A stretch of DNA of 64,000 nucleotides from Tubiluchus corallicola (Eukaryota; Priapulida; Priapulimorpha; Priapulimorphida; Tubiluchidae): NCBI GenBank assembly GCA_030141605.1, contig JAQGDQ010000918.1:16596-80595 (forward strand). Reading direction: 5' to 3'. Position 1 is the stretch's first letter, and each line of letters begins with the position of its first letter. Positions 10,579 through 23,056 of this stretch are shown here, one piece after another. A program made the translations under genes and the position numbers. The notes beneath the pieces were generated by a model, which saw only the letters and a list, made by a program, of their open reading frames with translations, was not told where the DNA came from and did no database searches.

Positions 10579-11547
10579 TTAACCCTTAGCTGCCCAGTTT
10601 ATTTAGACTATTAGAGATTGTCAATTATTGTTTTTTCTAAATATTACATCACAACAGTGACGACGCTTAACGTTAGGAAAATAATACAGAACCCATAACA
10701 CGTGCTTTAGGAAGGACAGTCACAAAATGGTGTCAGAAGTGGGATTAAAATTGGGGTTAAAATTACCCCAGCTATGTTTGCTCAGGTTTTTTATTTTGGT
10801 TCACACAACCAAAACTTTTCAAACTAGTAATGATCAAATGTTCTTTAATTTCTTATGCAGCCATACTTTGGTTTTGTTGAAAGCTGTTATTCATGCTTTT
10901 TTACACAGCACGAGTGTCAGATACTACCTGATGTGGGGTAACTTATTACCCCCCTTGGTCTTTTATGTAGGAAAATTTTTTAGAATTTACGTTGCAGTAT
11001 TTTTCTTTCTGGCTTCACCACGTGTGTTTACTTTTACTGAGAAATGCTGCAAACTTCCAATTCTGCCTACAGTTCTGCAAAGAGATTTTTCTACCAATCA
11101 GTTGAGGAAATTTCATACTAAAGTTTGTAGACATTCTTCATTTAGTAATATGGCGGAAACTTTAGCTGTACGAGTGACTAAGCTTGAAGCTGATGAAGAT
11201 GAAATTTGAGAAGATCAGCAAGTGAAAACGAAGTGGATGTCTTAGAACTAAATAGTGAATATCGTTAGGCTATTATAAAAAATGCACAACACTTGAAAAA
11301 CCAAGCATAAACAATATAGCTAAACAATATAGTGCGAAGGTGGAAAGCCACTTTTTATCCTTGGTGCCCTCATATATCTATGCCACTTGCCACAGAATTT
11401 GGTTTTGTACAAATAGGAGCACATTTTATACCATTTGGTCTTTCTGTCCAGTTAGTAACACATATTAAGCGAAACTTTCATGCGGTATTTTTTAACGTGC
11501 TTGATCTTCATTGTAATATAAAAATTCCTTGGTCGGCTAAGGGTTAA
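10579..11547. mobile_element. TTAA-flanked element, 961 bp
   Basis: TTAA at 10579-10582 and 11544-11547 flank inverted ends CCCTTAGCTG and CGGCTAAGGG. An internal open frame (10727-11209) shows no recognisable domain. The structure is that of a piggyBac-type non-autonomous or decayed element. Confidence 0.75.
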
Positions 11548-11817
11548 AAGCCACTTTCACAGCCAAAAGTTAATGTACTGTAATTTTGTTCTTTGAAATT
11601 TCAATATTCTAGGGCAATTGATTCTAATACTATTGTGGTCTAAACCATGGCACCTTTTTTCTGCGCCATCCGGTACATTTGGCGCCTGCATTGACAATTT
11701 TGCACATCGATATTGTTAGCCTATTATCAACAGAATAAAGATTTTACATTGAATAGGTGAAATTGGTCATTTTGCCTAGAATAGGAACGATTAACAAAAG
11801 CTCTACAAAACTCCACT

Positions 11818-12086
11818 AGACGGTTTAGTCTAGCGGCAAAGCGTGCACTTTCCGTCTGGGAGGTCGTGAGTTCGAAACAGCTGCCTGGTAATACCAACGA
11901 CTTTAAAAACAGTACCTGTTGTTGCCCTGTCCGGGGATGGTTTTAGGGTAAAAGTGGGGTAATAATAGTGTCTGCTGTGTAATTGTAGAATTGTTATTAA
12001 CGGTTGGCTATAATAACTCTTTGAGCTTACGTTAATTGTTCATCGAAATGCCGACTTTAAACAAAGATTATTATTATTATTATTAC
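11818..12086 (+). mobile_element. tRNA-derived SINE
   Basis: The head resembles a tRNA, with an A box region at GTCTAGCGGCAAAGC and a B box at GAGTTCGAAAC. A non-tRNA body follows, and the element ends in an (ATT)n tail at about 12068-12086. Just past the head, TACCAACGACTTTAAAAA is shared with the minus-strand SINE at 49.3-49.66 kb. This is a Pol III-type retroposon, not a functional tRNA. Confidence 0.85.
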
Positions 12087-13683
12087 AATGAAATAATGAA
12101 AATATTTAAAGTCTCAATCGATTTCTGCATGTGAACCATCCTATGAGGTGAAAGGAAACAGTCTGCATACTGCAAGAAAATTCCTATTATTTGGACTTCA
12201 TAACATTCACACGGGAAACACAAGAAAGAAACAGGTTTCTGAAAATACTACAAAAGCACAGCAATTAGTACTAAACAGCAAACGTGGTCGTCTCTTTTCA
12301 TTTCTTCATTGTGTGGATTTTTTATTAAACTTTTCAAGACAATTTTCACAATTACAATAATATAAAAATTCACACTTGAACACACCGTAAGACATCTTAC
12401 CTATCTGAGTCTCAAAACTGATGCTTTTGGTAACTCTATACACACAAAAACAATTCGTGTTGCGATTGAGTTAGACTATGATCTGGATATAGACGTTATT
12501 TAATTAATAAATTGAGCGTAATTATTGCCCATAGTGTTGTTTCCGTTAATCCACGTTAGGGGGTATTGTTCTGTCCAAATTCACCATGACGCTGTCTATT
12601 TCTGAATATGAGAAAATGGAACTTTATTGCATAAGTATAAATCACTACTAAATCAACAAGTTTCCACGTCAGTTAAAAGGACAGCCTACGATTGTGATAG
12701 AGTAGAGACAATAAATATATTATTAGTCCCGAAGGTATCGTAAGTAGTCATAAAAGTTTGCCTTTCTTCTGTAATAGTATAATGGAGCCAATGCATAGTA
12801 ACGCTACTGTTTTCATGAATTATTGCCAACGGGTAACAAAGTGTATAGAAGACTGGAGATATAATAAGAGTTATTATCAGACGAGCCTATAATTATTAGT
12901 CTGCCAGGCATAAGTTGAAAAATGCCAAATTTTGTATAGCCATTTTTTCAGTTGCACAAATTTGGCGTTCTTCATCTTTAGAAATACAGCAGATAGAAGC
13001 CTCATGACTATCTAGATGCCTTATTGGAAACGTGTCATATGCAGTACTAACATGTAAATGAAAGTTGAGAGTTAAGACAATTCTCTCTGCGTAAATCTAC
13101 ACATTTGTATGTACATTGCTTAGCGTATCAACATTATATGTATTTATTATGTCTTTATGTCCTTCATATGTATGTTCAAATTTAAACCTAAATATCAATA
13201 GTTCTATCTTAGTACACTCACCATTCCTTTACTTACTTAAGCAACTTGGTTATGCTCCATATGTAAACGTTATGCTCCATTTATCACGCCTTATTCTGAA
13301 ATCTTCCTCAAGATAATTGCGCATATTACTAATAGCAACATTATTTACAGGGTGGTTGACTTTGTTAACTTTTAGTTTTTCGCCACCCTTTCACCAATCA
13401 CTTGAATATCATTAACTCAGATAATTTATTCATTTAATAATTTTGTCACTTTGTATCATATTATCGTTTTATGCTCTGATGCTCTGTGTTTTTCTTGTAA
13501 AAAATGTGATTAAAATAAAGATACTTGAAGAATAACAGACTAATAAGTAATTGGCCTACTATGAAAGAATCGGTCTTCATAAACGTGATGTTGGTTGTTA
13601 AGCCTATGGCAATACATAGAAATATATAGAAATTATAATAATGTTACCGCAAATACGTCAACGATATTAACACGCCCTTCATC
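12087..13683. other. Intergenic sequence, no gene seen
   Basis: A+T-rich DNA with only short non-conserved open frames. I see no protein domain, RNA gene or tandem array. Confidence 0.4.
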
Positions 13684-14231
13684 AAAAATGAGCTTCCACT
13701 CCTCTTAGAGCCAACATTAAATCAAAGAACACACTATATTAAACAAATACGCACTAATAACAAACACGGCAACAATTCTATCATTAAACAAGGAGTTCAA
13801 CTCTGGAATACCCTGTCATCAAATTTAAAACAAATCAAGTCTTTCGACGAATTCAAATCAAAATTAAAAATACATACATCAAATCGTTTTGAAAACCCTA
13901 CATACGTAAACGATAACATATATTCATCCGCAAATTTTATTTACTCACATCCATTTTAAATTATATGTATATATAGTATATAGTCTATTATTATTTCCGT
14001 GTAACATTATAATGTATATTTTGTTTTAAATTTTTGGCACAGTAGTTTTTAGTTTGCACTGGACGCATTTGCCTTTAACAGTTGTGTGAATTTTATTCTT
14101 ATGCTGCGATGTTCTCTTATGCTTTTATAGTTATGAAAATCGATTTTTTATGGCAAATAAAGATTATATATGTATTATCTATATTATCTATATTATCTAT
14201 CTATCTATATATATATATATATATATATATG
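13684..14231 (+). pseudogene. LINE 3' end: reverse-transcriptase ORF tail plus 3' UTR
   Basis: The frame reads RTHYIKQIRTNN, then GVQLWNTLSSNLK and SFDEFKSKLK before TAA at 13957-13959. The G-x-x-LWN-x-L block followed by a basic FK.KLK helix is the usual C-terminus of jockey/CR1-type LINE ORF2. The 3' UTR ends in AATAAAG and an (ATCT)/(TA) tail near 14.17-14.23 kb. It is 5'-truncated. Confidence 0.8.
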
Positions 14232-15074
14232 TAATGCCCTTTTCGCTCAGTCGTGAATAAATTAATTATCATTATCCCGATGTATTAAATCAACACAAAT
14301 TTAGCGGCGTGCATGTAATGTCTATACACGTAGAATATTCTCAAAATGCGTTAACTAAGTCACAACATTGCTGTTTGCCTCAGTTTATTCTTAATTATTG
14401 CGGCATAGGCAAAGATAAGTTACAATTGTAATGTTGAATAACATGCCTATAGTAGTCTATTGACCCTGCAGCTGCATGTGTAAAAATTTTATTGATTTAA
14501 ATAACTAAGGCAGTTGGATATGCAAATTAATAACTTGAGAAAGCTTTAACTCTTTTTAGCAATATGTACATATGGCGGAAAATATTAGCTACTAATTTTA
14601 TTAACACAACTTATACGCCGGCTTTGCTCAGTTTGCTGCAAGAAGCTTTAAGTCAAAGGGGTTCGTGTCTTAGCAGCCATTTCGAGTCTTAAGATAACAC
14701 TATTAATGGAGGATCATATTGGCTATTGCTACGAATTTCGATACAATTTTTTTTACTCTACAGTTGCGTTCTTAACAGTATAAAGTATTACGCTACAGTA
14801 AAAAGCTTTGTTTTTTTATTACCATGAATGAAATAATTAATAAGTCTAATAATCTAATTTAATTCTATTCCCAGTTTATTTTTTCTCCATTTCTTCTTTT
14901 ACAAATTAACTATTCGAGTTTCTATTTAATAGAACAATAAATAATACTTTATTTCACACTTTTTTTTACAATAAAGCGTATAATAACTACTTCTTCGTTA
15001 TGTATTAATTCCACCAAATTTTTACGACTAGCTCGCTCGATGGCGCCACAGCGTATGTTTTATGATTAACCTTG
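14232..15074. other. Upstream region of OTUD5, nothing specific seen
   Basis: A+T-rich sequence without recognisable repeats or coding segments. It precedes the OTUD5 promoter region. Confidence 0.4.
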
Positions 15075-15082
15075 TGACGTCA
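15075..15082. promoter_or_regulatory. Full palindromic CRE in the OTUD5 upstream region
   Basis: TGACGTCA lies 135 bp upstream of the OTUD5 start codon in a locally G+C-richer stretch (15.03-15.10 kb). This is the full cAMP-response element bound by CREB/ATF bZIP proteins. Function is inferred from position only; the same octamer also occurs in an unrelated dispersed repeat near 39.67 kb. Confidence 0.5.
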
Positions 15083-15216
15083 GTGCTGGCGTTACGGCCA
15101 TTTTTTGAGGAATTTTAACATAAATTTAAAAATTGGACTTTAAAAGCTATTTTTATGCGTTTTCGTTGTTTTCGCTAAACAACTCTGTGAGTGCGTGTGA
15201 TAGAAGAACTTAGGAA

Positions 15217-15663
15217 ATGACTATCTTACCTAAGAAAAAGTCATCAAAAGACAAGAATGACGTCGAAACAGGGAGTGACCATAACAGTAAGTCCAGCTTG
15301 GGACACACTGTTCATGCTCACACGTCACATTCCCGAGTAGGTCGAGCTAGAAATTCGCCACCCAGGTGGCCTTCTCACGGATACAGGGAAGAGAAACGAA
15401 CACAACATGATCCAGGGCCAAGTTATGAGACGGTTGATGCTCCGTCATGCCAAAAGAGACGCCATCGCACGTCTCCGCACCATCATGTTAGGAAGCAGCG
15501 TTCTTCGGCTGCAGTGACTGTGCCATACGAACAAACGTTAGACACCTTTGACTTTGTTGAACAAAACGAGGAACTTCAAAGAGACAGTGACATAGATGTT
15601 TCTGGTTATAACAGCGGTGATGAATACGTGCCTCCACCTATAAATGCCGAAGAAGAGGAGGAG
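15217..15663 (+). CDS. OTUD5: OTUD5 exon 1
   Basis: Residues 1-149: MTILPKKK, a Ser/His/Arg-rich low-complexity region with a basic run QKRRHR, then the phospho-activation motif GYNSGDEY and an acidic EEEEE end. The donor GAG|GTGATG is weak, but phase 0 fits exon 2 whereas the alternative GTAAAT at 15680 does not. Confidence 0.92.
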
Positions 15664-18600
15664 GTGATGTTTAATTTTGGTAAATTGTGTGTTTGCAAGC
15701 CTAAACCATCCACAAGTTGGTCAAATGTCATTTTTTGGTTTTTATAAAAACAAACGATAAATATATTGGTCTGTCCTGGCATCAAATTATCAAGAAGATT
15801 TTTAAAACAGCAAAAACCTAATTTTTTAACCCCGTACGCACTTCTCTGGCAAAAAACTAACCAAAACTTCAATTGTATCAAACTTGCATTTGTAAAAGTT
15901 GGCAATTAACTTTTTCTAGCTATTCACATATCTTGGATCTCCATTTCATGTTGATCATTTTGATACCAAGTTCATTGCTCTACATTATTTCTGAGCTGAG
16001 ATAATCCACGTTGAAATTGAGGTGCAAGCTGCACACAGAAAAACATAATCTTGAGAAAATTGCTGTTAAAGTCAGCCATTGTTTTTTTTCTCGCGTTTCT
16101 ATAAAACACTTAGCAACTGCACAAATGTTGGTTGCTACAGACTTTGCAAGAACACATTGAAGTTATGTTTAAATCCAGTAGATGGCTCTTCCTGATGAAG
16201 GTCTGGGCTTGGCAACAGAAAAAATCCGAAATGAAATGACAGCTTCCAGGAGCTGCTATCGGAGTTTGAAAATAGGAGTTTTTTACAATTGAAGTACTAG
16301 TTTCTAGGCAGAAAAGTGGGTAAGGGTTATAAAATTAAATTTTAGTATTTTCGAACAGTTTTTTGATAATTTGATGCCTGAATATAAAAGTCCAATATAT
16401 TTAGTGTTGGTTTTTATGAAATATGATAAATTGACATTTGACCAAATTTTTTGTGCATTCTACTGTGAAGCATCATAACATGGTTTTAACTACACCGACT
16501 TGTGGACGGTTTTGGTTTGCAAACACACAAATGCTACAGTTCAAAATAAAGGGAAAGGGACACTGATAACATTTCTTGTCCAGGCGCTATTACAGGGAGT
16601 GGAGACACTCTGTCTACACCTCATATGCAAATTACAGAACCGTGAATATTTTCTGTTTGACGGCACTCCCTGTTGCCTATAACAGAGTTGTGTTCCAATA
16701 GTTAACTTACCCAGTTTTAATTTTATATTTTTTTGACGCTACATTTCTTACTTCTTATCAGAATTATATACCTGTATAAGGTGTTCCAAAATTAAAATCC
16801 ATTAACTGCCAGAGTTGCAAAGTTCTGTGCAAGTGATGGTGTTCTACCAGTCTAAATTTAGTTCTGAGTGTGTGATGGTATTCTACAGTCTAAGTAAGTT
16901 CTGTGCATGTGATGGTGTTCCACAGTCTAAATAAGTTCTGTTCATGTGATGGTGTTCTACAGTCTAAATAAGTTCTGTGCGTGTGATGGTATTCTACAGT
17001 CTAAATAAGCTCTGTGGGTGTGATTATATTCTACAGTCTAAATAAATTCTGTGCGTGTGATGGTATTCTACAGTCTAAATAAATTCTGTGCGTGTGATGG
17101 TATTCTACAGTCTAAATAAATTTTGTGCGTGTGAAGGTGTTCTAGAGTCTAAATAAGTTCTGTGCGTGTGATGGTATTCTACAGTCTAAATAAGTTCTGT
17201 GCGTGTGATGGTATTCTACAGTCTAAATAAGTTCTGTGCATGTGATGGTGTTCTAGAGTCTAAATAAGTTCTGTGCGTGTGATGGTATTCTACAGTCTAA
17301 ATAAGTTCTGTGCGTGGGATGGTATTCTACAGTCTAAATAAGTTCTGTGCATGTGATGGTGTTCCACAGTCTAAATAAGTTCTGTGCGTGTGATGGTATT
17401 CTACAGTCTAAATAAATTTTGTGCGTGTGATGGTGTTCTAGAGTCTAAATAAGTTCTGTGCGTGTGATGGTGTTCTAGAATCTAAATAAGTTCTGTGCGT
17501 GTGATGGTGTTTCACTGTCTAAATTAGTTCTGTGCGCGTGATGGTGTTCTAGAGTCTAAATAAGTTCTGTGCGTGTGATGGTATTCTACAGTCTAAATAA
17601 GTTCTGTGCGTGTGATGGTGTTCTAGAATCTAAATAAGTTCTGTGCATGTGATCGTTGTGGTGAGTTCGTTAAGAAAGATTTTCCATTATCGTGTTGATT
17701 TTTTCTCTTGCAGCAAGAAAAGAGGTTTGAAATGGACCTCAAGAATAAGAAGGGATTAATAATCAAAAGAATGGAGGAGGATGGAGCGTGTCTATTCAGA
17801 GCCGTTGGTAAGAGCTTGCCGTCTTTCAACTCTTTTGACGGAATGCACGCTTTTTCACAGTTTCCTCCTTTTTGTTATCAACCTGCATACTGTAAGACAT
17901 TTAGTAGACATTTGCCGTTATTGCTCTTGCAGTGTTACTAAGATTATTTCTTAGTTTTAGTTTTTGTAAGTTCACTTGTTTATGCAATTATCAGAACATA
18001 CATTCATGCCATACAAAAGACAGACTATACTATAAGCTATAATTATACAATAATTTAGTAAAGCGGAACAAAAAACTAAAAAAGAAAGCGTGAAAAAATG
18101 TACATTGAAAAAATTTAAAACATTACTGCTAACCAGTGCAAAATAAACAAACTTTGATTTCAAGTCATTTTAAATAATCCACGTTTCAGCTTTAAGCGCT
18201 CACAAAGCCTTAAATTTTTTTTTAAAAACAAAATTTCCACTCTCTCTCTACTGGCATGTTTTAAACTCATGAGGTAAGGCAGAAGCAAATTTTTTTTGTG
18301 GTCTGCCCTTCATTCAAAATATAATTTATAAAATAGCACTTATTGTCTTATTAGCTTATTAGTGGTTTAAACTAAAACCGGATCCAATCTTAGACTGGAC
18401 GCAAAACAATCTATTCTATAAAATATTGAAAAGAAACACACTATTTTTTCAAAAACGACTTACTTGAAATAATTATTACGGCACAAACACAATTTTGCGT
18501 TCTTAGAGAGCCGCTAGCGCTTGCATTTTGGAAATGTGTTGCACAAAAACAGATGCTGTACCTCTCAGTTCAGACGTGTTAGTTTTTTACGAACCATACA

Positions 18601-21600
18601 CATTTGATAGCTCATGCGCAAACACAGCAGTAAATTTGAAATTTGAATTTTATCTTAAAATTTGCCTGGTTTTAGTAAAACACATTGAATATCTTACAGT
18701 AGCACTGTACTTCAGTCTGTGCTTTCACAAACACATGCAACACGCTCATGGAATATTTTTGCTGTTGGAAATTATGTTAGTTTGTGATGTCTATTATTAG
18801 TCTTTTTTAATCTATTATTAATCTATTACTAAGTTTTTAATCTATTATTTAATCATCAGAACTGCTTTTGTAGTATTAATTGTGTTAAATTGTATATTTT
18901 TATCGGGCTTGAAAATGAGGTTGAAAAATCATCCTGTCTTCCTTTAACTTTTTCAGCTGATCAAGTTTATGGGGATCAGGAAATGCACAACATCACTAGG
19001 AAACATTGTATGGATTACATGTTAAAAAATCAAGATTTCTTCTCTCAGTATGTGACGGAGGAATTCGAGTCGTACGTGGAGCGGAAGCGACTAGACCACG
19101 TGCACGGAAATCACATTGAAATGCAGGCGCTTTCGGAGATGTATAATCGCACCCTGGAGGTTTACCAGTGTCGGAACGGTATAGGTGAGAACATTGGGTA
19201 CAGTAAATTGTACATTCGCGTTATGTTACAAAACGACACGCACACAATATGAGATAAGGGTGCGCGACTCGCAAGATCAGAATTTTCCGGAAGATGATCT
19301 TGTTTTTGAGTTGTATGAAACTTTTTATTTTTCTAGAGTATAAATTGCATTTTTGAGTTAGGCGAAGTAAACTACGTGTATTTTGATTAAATGGAACATA
19401 ATTTTTTATGTGAGTTAGGCAAAGTAAACTACACGTGCTTTGATTAAATGGACCATAATTTTTTATTTGAGTTAGGCGAAGTAAACTACACGTACTTTGA
19501 TTAAATGGACCATAATTTTTTATTTGAGTTAGGCGAAGTAAACTACACGTACTTTGATTAAATGGACCATAATTTTTTATGCGAGTTAGGCGAAGTAAAC
19601 TACACGTGCTTTGATTAAATGGACCATAATTTTTTATTTGAGTTAGGCGAAGTAAACTACACGTACTTTGATTAAATGGACCATAATTTTTTATTTGAGT
19701 TAGGCGAAGTAAACTACACGTACTTTGATTAAATGGACCATAATTTTTTATTTGAGTTAGGCGAAGTAAACTACACGTAGTTTGATTAAATGGACCATAA
19801 TTTTTTATGTGAGTTAGGCGAAGTAAACTACACGTAGTTTGATTAAATGGACCATAATTTTTTATTTGAGTTAGGCGAAGTAAACTACACGTAGTTTGAT
19901 TAAATGGACCATAATTTTTTATGTGAGTTAGGCGAAGTAAACTACACGTAGTTTGATTAAATGGACCATAATTTTTTATTTGAGTTAGGCGAAGTAAACT
20001 ACACGTAGTTTGATTAAATGGACCATAATTTTTTATGTGAGTTAGGCGAAGTAAACTACACGTAGTTTGATTAAATGGACCATAATTTTTTATTTGAGTT
20101 AGGCGAAGTAAACTACACGTAGTTTGATTAAATGGACCATAATTTTTTATGTGAGTTAGGCGAAGTAAACTACACGTAGTTTGATTAAATGGACCATAAT
20201 TTTTTATTTGAGTTAGGCGAAGTAAACTACACGTGCTTTGATTAAATGGACCATAATTTTTTATGTGAGTTGGGCGAAGTAAACTACACGTGCTTTGATT
20301 AAATGGACCATAATTTTTTATGTGAGTTAGGCGAAGTAAACTACACGTGCTTTGATTAAATGGACCATAATTTTTTATTTGAGTTACGCGAAGTAAACTA
20401 CACATATTTCGATTAAATGTACCATAGAGTGCTCCGTCGCTAATTTATTTACCAGTAATATATAAATTTTAACTTAATTTCACGTACATTAAAATAAATT
20501 GCACTAATAATGTTAATTTTGCGAAGTAAAGTCAAGATGTGAACATTCTCTGATGTGAAGTATCACAGTATGAGTGTTCATTCAGTCCAGCGTATAATGA
20601 AGGATTATTTCTTTACATATTCGTATTGTAGACGACTCTTTAGCGACATCTCCCAAAAACATATAGTAAGTTTAAGTCGACCCCAAAAGTTTCACCTTAA
20701 AATCGCCTCCGAAAGTCAACTTGTACATAAGTATATGCGGTATGCGATTTTGAATAACGCGAAGTTTACTGTACTTGTCTCATAATGTTATTTCATTTAT
20801 CACTGATGTCACTCAAATGAACAACTTGCCTTTTGCAGCAATTATTAGGCCATACACATTTAATGATTGTTAGACCATTCCGTTTCTGTTTTGTTTGTAC
20901 CCATAAGAAGAGGTACCATATTAAAAGAGCTACCATTTAATGGTAACTAGTGGTGAGTGGTGAATTTGAACCTAATCCAATTTTTGACTTTCGAATTCAA
21001 ATGAAACCGAATTTCAAAGTTTCAAATCCGAATCGAATTCGAACTTAGTTTTAAAGATTTTCAAATGAATTTTCGAATCGCAAAGAAAATCAGACTCACA
21101 AAGATCTTGCATATTGCTTGATTTTATTCTACTGTAATAACACTGACTGTTTGAAAATTGTGCGCGGAAATCTCAGCTAAATTGCGCTGAATCCTTGCTG
21201 TTTAAAATTTTTTAATCATAAAGAACGTATGTGGTTGAAATGCTGAATCATTCGAATTTACAATTTTAGGTTCGAGCCGAATTTGAATTTAAAAGACTTG
21301 TTCGAATTGAACTCGACATTCAATGCACAGCTTTAGTTGTAAGAGTTACAATGTTGCACCATTAGGCTCACTATTCCATTAACAGTCATTTGGTACATAA
21401 TCGTACTAAAGCTGTTTTTTTATACATTTTTAGAACCTATCAAGCTCTTTCAAACTTCTCAGAAGACGGAAAATGAACCAATCAGGTTGAGTTACCACAA
21501 GAACGTTCACTACAACTCCGTGGTCGATCCGTACCGTGCGACGATAGGCGTCGGTCTGGGTCTGCCGCAGTTCAAACCGGGGGTAAGTTGATGACTAATT

Positions 21601-23020
21601 CATCTCACGTTGTTTTGGATATAAGCACGTGGTGCCTCCTTGTGTTTGTTTTTTGCAAATTTAGGCTGTTGAGAGACAGGTGAGCTAGGACGGGAAATAG
21701 GCCATTAGCCTCATTTTACAGACAGGATAGGAAAGAAGTCATTCTTGTTCATACGTCGTGTCGTTTTATAACAAAATTTTGTCAGTCGAGTTCTCTTTAG
21801 CAAGTTAGTCAGATGCGGCAAAGATGTAAGTTTGATTTCTTCATATTTCATAATATTATTATACATTTTCATTATAGCAGTTAATTATCCTTTTGACATT
21901 TGTTTAGCAGAAAATGTTTTTATTTGCTTCAGATAAAACGAAGTCGAGGCACACATAATATGTTAGTCAATCAGTCAGTTAAATATGTCGTGATGTGATA
22001 GTGATTTTGGGATAAGACGATGATTACCCATTTTGGGCAATAAAAAATCATAAATGACATCTAAAAGACTGTTGGACTTGTATTTAGTTTCTGTGTAGTT
22101 TGCTATTTAATTTAAATTGTACAATCGTGTTTGATGTACGTAGGTGGCATGGTTCATGTGTTAAGAATAGTGTTGGTCAGTCAGGGATGTTACCACAACT
22201 AAGATTTCGTTTCGATTTGCCGATTATTTACATTTTCGGCTGACTGTCTTTTTCGTCGAAAATTATTAAATTTTGTTCCGTAATTTTCAATAGCGTTTTT
22301 CAAAGTCTTTTAGTATTTTTCCGGCTTACCGTTTTTTCTGAGACGTAAAAAATTTCCTATTTTTTTTGCTAAAATAGTTCAAATAAAGCGTGCAATGGTA
22401 AATTTAACTTTTTGCCTACGCTTTTACGGCAATGCGGCACATCTTCGGTGCTGTCGACTGTGAGGCTTTAAGGTGTCCATCTCCAGGCAAAACCAACTGT
22501 AATATGGAAGCGTAATTTGAATATAGTCAAGTTTAATTTATATTATATATAATATGAACATGAGTAATATAATATAATATAATGTGAGGTAATATAATTT
22601 ATATAATAAATATAATAGAATGTAATGTAATGTAACATAATGTAATATAATATAATATAGGCAGCAAATTTGTCAATTTTTTTGAAGCTTCGCGATCTTA
22701 ACTGTGAACATCGTTCTACTTTTTTGGTTCTACTTTCACATCTGCCAATATAACAAAGTTTTGGGGCCTAAAAATCTGGAGCCCCTCAAAATTGGCTACA
22801 CTCTCAACTGCTCGTAGGAGCAGTACACTCTGAATTCGTGTAGCAGTTGCATTGTCTCTTTAGAGTACAGTGGTTTTTTTCTAGGATTGTTAATCATTAT
22901 TTTTTTTGTTATTTAAATTAATTTTTCTGTTTCAGCTTGCCGATAGAAATCTTATGAATGACGCCATCAAACGGTCCGAAGAATTTGAGATTGAACAGGT
23001 AAATTATTATTTTTATTATT

Positions 23021-23056
<36 letters not shown>

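Noticed and set aside
10727-11209. 160-codon open frame inside a TTAA-flanked element as a transposase
   Set aside because: No DDE motif or recognisable piggyBac block; hydrophobic and unpatterned, so not called as a gene.
11820-11885. A functional tRNA gene
   Set aside because: A and B boxes are present but the arms do not fold into a sound cloverleaf and the sequence continues into a SINE body and ATT tail.
15664-15747. OTUD5 exon 1 extended to the in-frame stop
   Set aside because: Read-through past the GTGATG donor would end the protein before the OTU domain; exon 2 joins in phase and restores the known order.
19221-20405. 394-codon minus-strand open frame with a 19-residue repeat
   Set aside because: It is the read-through of a 57-bp minisatellite inside an OTUD5 intron; no start context, splice support or non-repeat domain.
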